This document shows positions 59,694 through 64,000 of a stretch of DNA of 64,000 nucleotides, in pieces. The position numbers and the translations under genes are program-made. Within the stretch, counting starts at the first letter, position 1. The number at the start of each line of letters is the position of its first letter. The notes under the pieces are model-generated. The model saw only the letters and a list, made by a program, of their open reading frames with translations. It made no database searches and was not told the origin of the DNA. This stretch comes from Bacillus vallismortis (lineage in GTDB: Bacteria; Bacillota; Bacilli; Bacillales; Bacillaceae), in contig NZ_CP026362.1 in the NCBI RefSeq assembly GCF_004116955.1, positions 124,001 through 188,000 of the forward strand, given 5' to 3'.

Positions 59694-60869
59694 ATGAAAG
59701 AGGCAGTCATAGTGTCAGGTGCAAGAACACCGGTTGGGAGAGCAAAAAAAGGATCGCTGGCCACCGTTCGCCCGGATGATTTGGGAGCGATTTGCGTCAA
59801 AGAAACAATGAAACGGGCAGGCGGTTACGAGGGCAATATTGACGACTTGATTATCGGCTGTGCGACACCTGAAGCGGAACAAGGATTAAATATGGCGAGA
59901 AATATCGGCGCGCTCGCGGGGCTGCCGTACACGGTTCCGGCGATTACAGTCAATCGCTACTGCTCATCTGGCCTTCAGTCTATCGCATATGCGGCAGAAA
60001 AGATCATGCTCGGCGCTTATGATACAGCGATCGCGGGCGGCGCAGAATCGATGTCGCAGGTTCCGATGATGGGGCATGTGACCCGTCCGAACCTCGCATT
60101 GGCAGAAAAGGCGCCGGAGTATTACATGAGCATGGGACACACAGCCGAGCAGGTCGCGAAAAAATACGGCGTCTCCCGCGAGGATCAGGATGCGTTTGCC
60201 GTTCGCAGCCACCAAAATGCGGCGAAAGCCCTTGCAGAAGGGAAATTTAAAGATGAAACTGTTCCCGTCGAAGTGACGGTGACAGAAATCGGAGAAAACC
60301 ATAAACCGCGGGAAAAACAGTTTGTGTTTTCTCAGGATGAAGGCGTTCGCCCGCAGACGACGACAGACATCTTAGCGACATTGCGCCCGGCTTTTTCCGT
60401 TGATGGAACGGTTACTGCGGGCAATTCCTCGCAGACGAGTGACGGAGCGGCGGCAGTTATGCTGATGGACCGGGAAAAAGCTGATGCGCTGGGCTTGGCC
60501 CCGCTTGTGAAATTCCGCTCCTTTGCAGTAGGAGGCGTGCCGCCGGAAGTGATGGGCATCGGGCCGGTGGAAGCTATCCCACGTGCTTTAAAGCTTGCCG
60601 GGCTTCAGCTGCAGGACATCGGCTTGTTTGAACTGAACGAAGCTTTTGCTTCACAGGCTATTCAAGTGATCAGGGTACTCGGAATTGATGAAGAAAAATT
60701 GAATGTCAACGGGGGCGCAATCGCGCTTGGGCACCCGCTTGGCTGTACAGGCACAAAGCTTACACTCTCACTTATTCATGAAATGAAACGGAGAAACGAG
60801 CAATTCGGTGTCGTCACAATGTGTATCGGCGGCGGGATGGGAGCGGCCGGTGTATTTGAATTATGCTAA
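59694..60869 (+). CDS. fadA: FadA, 3-ketoacyl-CoA thiolase
   Basis: 391 aa. Active-site nucleophile Cys in NRYCSSGLQS (about residue 90), HPLG for the His and CIGGGMGAAG with the second Cys near the C-terminus; NEAFA loop present. It cleaves 3-ketoacyl-CoA to acetyl-CoA. AGGAGGGAG precedes the ATG. The gene lies ten bases from fadN and overlaps the fadE leader. Confidence 0.97.
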   Translation: MKEAVIVSGARTPVGRAKKGSLATVRPDDLGAICVKETMKRAGGYEGNIDDLIIGCATPEAEQGLNMARNIGALAGLPYTVPAITVNRYCSSGLQSIAYAAEKIMLGAYDTAIAGGAESMSQVPMMGHVTRPNLALAEKAPEYYMSMGHTAEQVAKKYGVSREDQDAFAVRSHQNAAKALAEGKFKDETVPVEVTVTEIGENHKPREKQFVFSQDEGVRPQTTTDILATLRPAFSVDGTVTAGNSSQTSDGAAAVMLMDREKADALGLAPLVKFRSFAVGGVPPEVMGIGPVEAIPRALKLAGLQLQDIGLFELNEAFASQAIQVIRVLGIDEEKLNVNGGAIALGHPLGCTGTKLTLSLIHEMKRRNEQFGVVTMCIGGGMGAAGVFELC

Positions 60870-60883
60870 AGGGGGAAAAACAA

Positions 60884-62668
60884 ATGGCGAAAAAAACGGC
60901 TGAAGTACAAAAAGGCGGCGGTTTCTTAATCGAGGATGTCTCATACGAGCAAATGTATACACCAGAGGATTTCACTGACGAACATAAAATGATCGCGAAA
61001 ACAACAGAGGACTATATTGAGCAAGATGTTCTCCCTCATATAGATGATATCGAAAACCACAAATTTGAACATTCAGTCCGGCTGTTAAAGAAAGCGGGCG
61101 AACTTGGGCTGCTTGGGGCTGATGTGCCTGAGGAATACGGAGGGCTCGGCCTTGATAAAATCAGCTCCGCGCTCATCACTGAAAAATTTTCGCGTGCGGG
61201 AAGCTTTTCGCTTTCTTATGGCGCGCATGTCGGTATCGGGTCCTTGCCAATCGTGTTTTTTGGAACAGAAGAACAAAAGAAAACATATCTGCCCGGGCTC
61301 GCTTCAGGCGAAAAGATCGCGGCATATGCACTGACTGAGCCGGGCTCTGGGTCTGATGCGCTAGGGGCAAAAACAACTGCCGTGCTGAATGAAGCGGGAA
61401 CGCATTACGTGTTAACCGGAGAAAAACAGTGGATTACCAACTCAGCCTTTGCTGATGTGTTTGTTGTGTACGCTAAGGTAGACGGTGACAAGTTTTCAGC
61501 CTTTATTGTAGAAAAAGATTACCCGGGTGTATCTACAGGTCCGGAAGAAAAGAAAATGGGAATCAAAGGATCATCGACAAGAACCCTCATTTTAGATCAA
61601 GCTGAAGTGCCAAAAGAAAACCTGCTTGGCGAAATCGGCAAAGGGCATGTGATCGCTTTTAATATTTTAAATATCGGCCGTTATAAGCTGGCGGTCGGCA
61701 CAATCGGCGCGTCTAAGCGGGTGATCGAGCTGTCCGCGGCATACGCAAATCAGCGCCGCCAATTCAAAACGCCGATTGCGGGCTTTTCGCTGACACAGGA
61801 AAAAATCGCGACAATGGCATCAAGGCTGTACGCGATGGAAAGCTCTGTGTACAGAACCGTCGGACTGTTTGAAGACAATATGAGCCAGTTTACGGCCGAA
61901 GACCTCAAGGACGGCCGGCAAATCGCCAAGTCAATTGCTGAATACGCCATTGAATGCTCTCTAAATAAGGTATTCGGCTCCGAAACGCTTGATTATATCG
62001 TTGATGAAGGCGTGCAGATTCATGGAGGCTACGGTTTTATGCAGGAGTACGAAGTGGAAAGGGCTTATAGGGATTCAAGGATCAATCGAATTTTTGAAGG
62101 CACAAACGAAATCAACCGGTTAATCGTGCCAAGCACCTTCCTGAAAAAAGCGCTTAAAGGTGAATTGCCTCTATTTGAAAAAGCACAGTCGCTTCAAGAA
62201 GAACTCATGATGCTTATGCCTGAAGAGCCTGGCAGCGGCGTTTTAGAGCAGGAGAAATATATAGTGAAGCAAGCCAAAAAAATCGCGCTGTTCGCCGCCG
62301 GTCTCGCCGCGCAGAAGTACGGAAAAGCCATCGACCGCGAACAAGAAATTCTTGTCAACGTGGCGGATATCGTCAGCAATGTGTACGCAATGGAATCAGC
62401 CGTGCTGAGAACGGAAAAGGCCATTGCCGCGCAAGGCGGAGAAAAAGCGGCGCAAAAAGTGCTGTATACTGAAATTTTCGTTCAGGAGGCCTTTAACGAA
62501 ATTGAAGCGCACGCGAAGGAATCCCTCATCGCAATGGAAGAAGGAGATTCACTCCGCATGATGCTTTCCGCTCTGCGCAAGCTGACGCGCGTCACACCTA
62601 AAAACGTGATTCAGAAAAAACGCGAAGCGGCAGCGGGCGTTTTCGAAGCTGAAAAATATATTGTTTGA
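60884..62668 (+). CDS. fadE: FadE, acyl-CoA dehydrogenase
   Basis: 594 aa, longer than short-chain dehydrogenases (about 380) because of a C-terminal extension typical of this Bacillus group. FAD and substrate motifs [38 protein letters not shown] (in outline), and [13 protein letters not shown] carry the catalytic Glu region. First step of beta-oxidation. ATG at 60884 follows AAAGGGGG. Confidence 0.95.
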   Translation: MAKKTAEVQKGGGFLIEDVSYEQMYTPEDFTDEHKMIAKTTEDYIEQDVLPHIDDIENHKFEHSVRLLKKAGELGLLGADVPEEYGGLGLDKISSALITEKFSRAGSFSLSYGAHVGIGSLPIVFFGTEEQKKTYLPGLASGEKIAAYALTEPGSGSDALGAKTTAVLNEAGTHYVLTGEKQWITNSAFADVFVVYAKVDGDKFSAFIVEKDYPGVSTGPEEKKMGIKGSSTRTLILDQAEVPKENLLGEIGKGHVIAFNILNIGRYKLAVGTIGASKRVIELSAAYANQRRQFKTPIAGFSLTQEKIATMASRLYAMESSVYRTVGLFEDNMSQFTAEDLKDGRQIAKSIAEYAIECSLNKVFGSETLDYIVDEGVQIHGGYGFMQEYEVERAYRDSRINRIFEGTNEINRLIVPSTFLKKALKGELPLFEKAQSLQEELMMLMPEEPGSGVLEQEKYIVKQAKKIALFAAGLAAQKYGKAIDREQEILVNVADIVSNVYAMESAVLRTEKAIAAQGGEKAAQKVLYTEIFVQEAFNEIEAHAKESLIAMEEGDSLRMMLSALRKLTRVTPKNVIQKKREAAAGVFEAEKYIV

Positions 62669-62674
62669 TTGGCG

Positions 62675-62703
62675 AAGAGCTCCGCGTGCGCGGAGCTCTT
62701 TTT
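62675..62703 (+). terminator. Terminator of fadNAE
   Basis: Stem AAGAGCTCCGCG / CGCGGAGCTCTT with loop TG and a T run. Confidence 0.92.
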
Positions 62704-62779
62704 AAGAAGCACTGTTTTAGGTTTTTAAAACAAACTGTGTTAAAATAACCACGATTATTTTATCGAGGGGGAAGAAGAG

Positions 62780-63136
62780 ATGTCGTTAACTTTTTACTGG
62801 TACCCTAAGTGCGGAACGTGCCGCAAAGCAAAGAAATGGCTTGAAGATCATGGAAAAGAAATAAACGAAATACATATTGCAGAGCAGCCTCCAAGCAAAG
62901 AAGAACTAAAAGCGCTTTATGAAAAAAGCGGGCTGGAGCTCAAGAAATTTTTCAACACGAGCGGCATGAAATACCGTGAGCTGAATCTCAAGGAAAAGCT
63001 GTATCACATGTCAGAGGACGAACAGCTTGAACTGCTTGCTTCAGACGGAATGCTGATCAAACGCCCGCTTACAACAGACGGCGAAAAAGTGACAGTCGGT
63101 TTTAAAGAAGACCAATTTGAAGAAAACTGGGCTTAA
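62780..63136 (+). CDS. yusI: YusI, ArsC/Spx-family thioredoxin-like protein
   Basis: 118 aa. N-terminal CGTCRKAKKWL (CxxC) and the family's K-R-P sequence IKRPL show the ArsC/Spx/YffB fold; lacks known partner motifs. Role unknown: redox or Spx-like. GAGGGGGAAGAAGAG before the ATG. It is 66 bp upstream of gcvH. Confidence 0.9.
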   Translation: MSLTFYWYPKCGTCRKAKKWLEDHGKEINEIHIAEQPPSKEELKALYEKSGLELKKFFNTSGMKYRELNLKEKLYHMSEDEQLELLASDGMLIKRPLTTDGEKVTVGFKEDQFEENWA

Positions 63137-63202
63137 GGTCAATTTTTTTTGAAAAGTATGGTATCTTCTTATTATAGTGCTGTAAAAAATGGAGGGATTC
63201 AA

Positions 63203-63586
63203 TTGAGCATACCTAAAGATTTGCGTTACTCAGGAGAACACGAGTGGGTAAAAGTTGAAGGAGAAAAAGCCAGAATCGGGATTACACATTTTGCCCAGTC
63301 CGAGCTAGGTGATATCGTGTTTGTCGAACTTCCTGAAGTGGGTGCTGAAATCAAAGCGGACGAGCCATTCGGCAGCGTTGAATCCGTTAAAACGGTATCT
63401 GAGCTTTATGCGCCGATTAACGGAACTGTTGTGGAAATAAACGAAGATCTTGATGACAGTCCGGAATTCGTCAATGAATCTCCGTACGAAAAAGCATGGA
63501 TGATCGTCGTTGAGCCGTCTGACGCTTCTGAAATTGAAAAACTGATGACAGCAGAACAATACGAAGAGATGACACAGGAAGACTAA
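63203..63586 (+). CDS. gcvH: GcvH, glycine cleavage H protein
   Basis: 127 aa. The lipoyl domain has Lys63 in [13 protein letters not shown] as attachment site. It shuttles the aminomethyl group among GcvP, GcvT and Lpd, and in B. subtilis also relays octanoate to other lipoyl proteins through LipL. The TTG at 63203 was chosen because GGAGGG precedes it; a longer frame start has no site. The other gcv genes are not nearby. Confidence 0.96.
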   Translation: MSIPKDLRYSGEHEWVKVEGEKARIGITHFAQSELGDIVFVELPEVGAEIKADEPFGSVESVKTVSELYAPINGTVVEINEDLDDSPEFVNESPYEKAWMIVVEPSDASEIEKLMTAEQYEEMTQED

Positions 63587-63641
63587 AACAGGATAGCTGT
63601 AAAGGCAATTGGACACGCTAACGTTATGGGAGGTGTCCAAT

Positions 63642-63878
63642 ATGGCTTTCAGCAAACAAAAGCTCGATGTCACCAATGATGTGACAGGCCGCTTTCAAAA
63701 TGGCCGGCTCTCGTTATATCATGAAAATGAGAGGATCGGACAAATGACAAGCATGAATGAATATGAGCTTAAATCCGGTTATTCCTTTGAAAATGAGAAG
63801 TTTTATAAGACAGCTGACGTGGTCTCAGGAAATGACGCAAAATATGTGGACTGTGACTACGAAAATGGCTGGTGTTAA
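63642..63878 (+). CDS. yusG: YusG, small protein of unknown function
   Basis: 78 aa, acidic, beta-rich (FQNGRLSLYHENERIGQM.., SGYSFENEKFYKTAD) with CDYENGWC containing two Cys near the end. Function unknown. GGGAGGTGTCCAAT precedes the ATG. Encoded between gcvH and yusF and probably co-transcribed. Confidence 0.85.
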   Translation: MAFSKQKLDVTNDVTGRFQNGRLSLYHENERIGQMTSMNEYELKSGYSFENEKFYKTADVVSGNDAKYVDCDYENGWC

Positions 63879-63949
63879 TGATGGCGGTGAATTTCACTGC
63901 CTTCTTTTACAATCTGAACGTTTCAAATTTGACGCGGCAGGTGAAGAAA

Positions 63950-64000
63950 ATGGATGAGCTGGAAAAGGTTTTGATTGTCGAAGGGAAATCAGATAAAGAG
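63950..64000 (+). CDS. yusF: YusF, TOPRIM-domain protein, start only
   Basis: The 17 visible codons (MDELEKVLIVEGKSDKE) show the TOPRIM start with the catalytic Glu in VEGKSD, as in RNase M5-like proteins. The window ends here. AGGTGAAG is just upstream. The same frame is open back to an ATG at 63881 and could add 23 residues; the shorter start is preferred because of that site and the family's usual start. Confidence 0.8.
   Translation, partial: MDELEKVLIVEGKSDKE

Noticed and set aside
1..64000. Search for CRISPR arrays, tRNA/rRNA genes, prophage or defence islands
   Set aside because: No regular spaced repeats, no tRNA-like ends, no phage structural genes and no restriction or toxin-antitoxin genes were seen; gene order is typical chromosome backbone.

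Overview
The window is low-to-moderate GC Firmicute DNA with strong Shine-Dalgarno sites and frequent TTG/GTG starts. Gene for gene, it matches the chromosome of the Bacillus subtilis group from yvgO to yusF (mod, fhu, sigO-oxdC, the vitamin B12 uptake genes, lia, gerA, citG, cssRS-htrB, mrgA, fad, gcvH). Protein sequences differ at scattered positions from what I remember of strain 168, so a close relative or divergent strain is more likely than 168 itself. This is from memory; no database was searched.

Layout: 1-3.9 kb holds a frameshifted yvgO, the aldo/keto reductase yvgN, and a molybdate module (modAB-type yvgLM, divergent from the molybdate-sensing regulator yvgK, with a perfect palindrome between them). 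3.9-8.8 kb holds a lipoteichoic-acid-synthase paralogue, yvsG, a 46-aa gene, a lysine riboswitch with the transporter yvsH, and a small membrane protein. 8.8-12.9 kb is the Fur-controlled ferric hydroxamate uptake locus. 13-16.1 kb is a MacAB-type exporter (yvrPON). 16.2-19 kb is the two-subunit sigma factor SigO/RsoA with oxdC, yvrL and yvrJ. 19.2-22.6 kb is the YvrGH two-component system and yvrE. An intact IS3-family element (22607-24044) follows, then yvrD. 25-29.2 kb is a cobalamin-riboswitch-led B12/cobinamide uptake and adenosylation operon, followed by yvqJ. 30.7-35.3 kb is liaIHGFSR, the cell-envelope stress system. 35.3-38.9 kb is the gerA germinant receptor. 39-40.7 kb is a small ORF and fumarase. 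40.7-45.7 kb is yuxN with a small divergent gene, then cssRS and htrB (secretion stress). 45.7-55.2 kb holds mrgA with a perfect Per box, yusZ, yusX, yusW, a Fur-controlled siderophore ATPase, yusT/yusS/yusQ and yusP/yusO. 55.3-57.1 kb holds CotF-like spore genes, fadM and yuzL. 57.2-62.7 kb is the FadR-controlled beta-oxidation operon fadNAE. The end holds yusI, gcvH, yusG and the start of yusF.

Most of the window is conserved backbone. The accessory event is the insertion sequence. It sits exactly in the loop of the rho-independent terminator shared by the convergent genes yvrE and yvrD, flanked by a 3-bp AAA duplication; removing it restores a perfect 8-bp GC-rich hairpin. This suggests, but does not prove, an element that targets terminator or palindrome loops. 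Other points worth a second look are the yvgO frameshift, several candidate operators (mod, YuxN, a palindrome upstream of gerAA) and a few small unannotated-looking genes. I found no tRNA, rRNA, CRISPR array, prophage or novel defence system.
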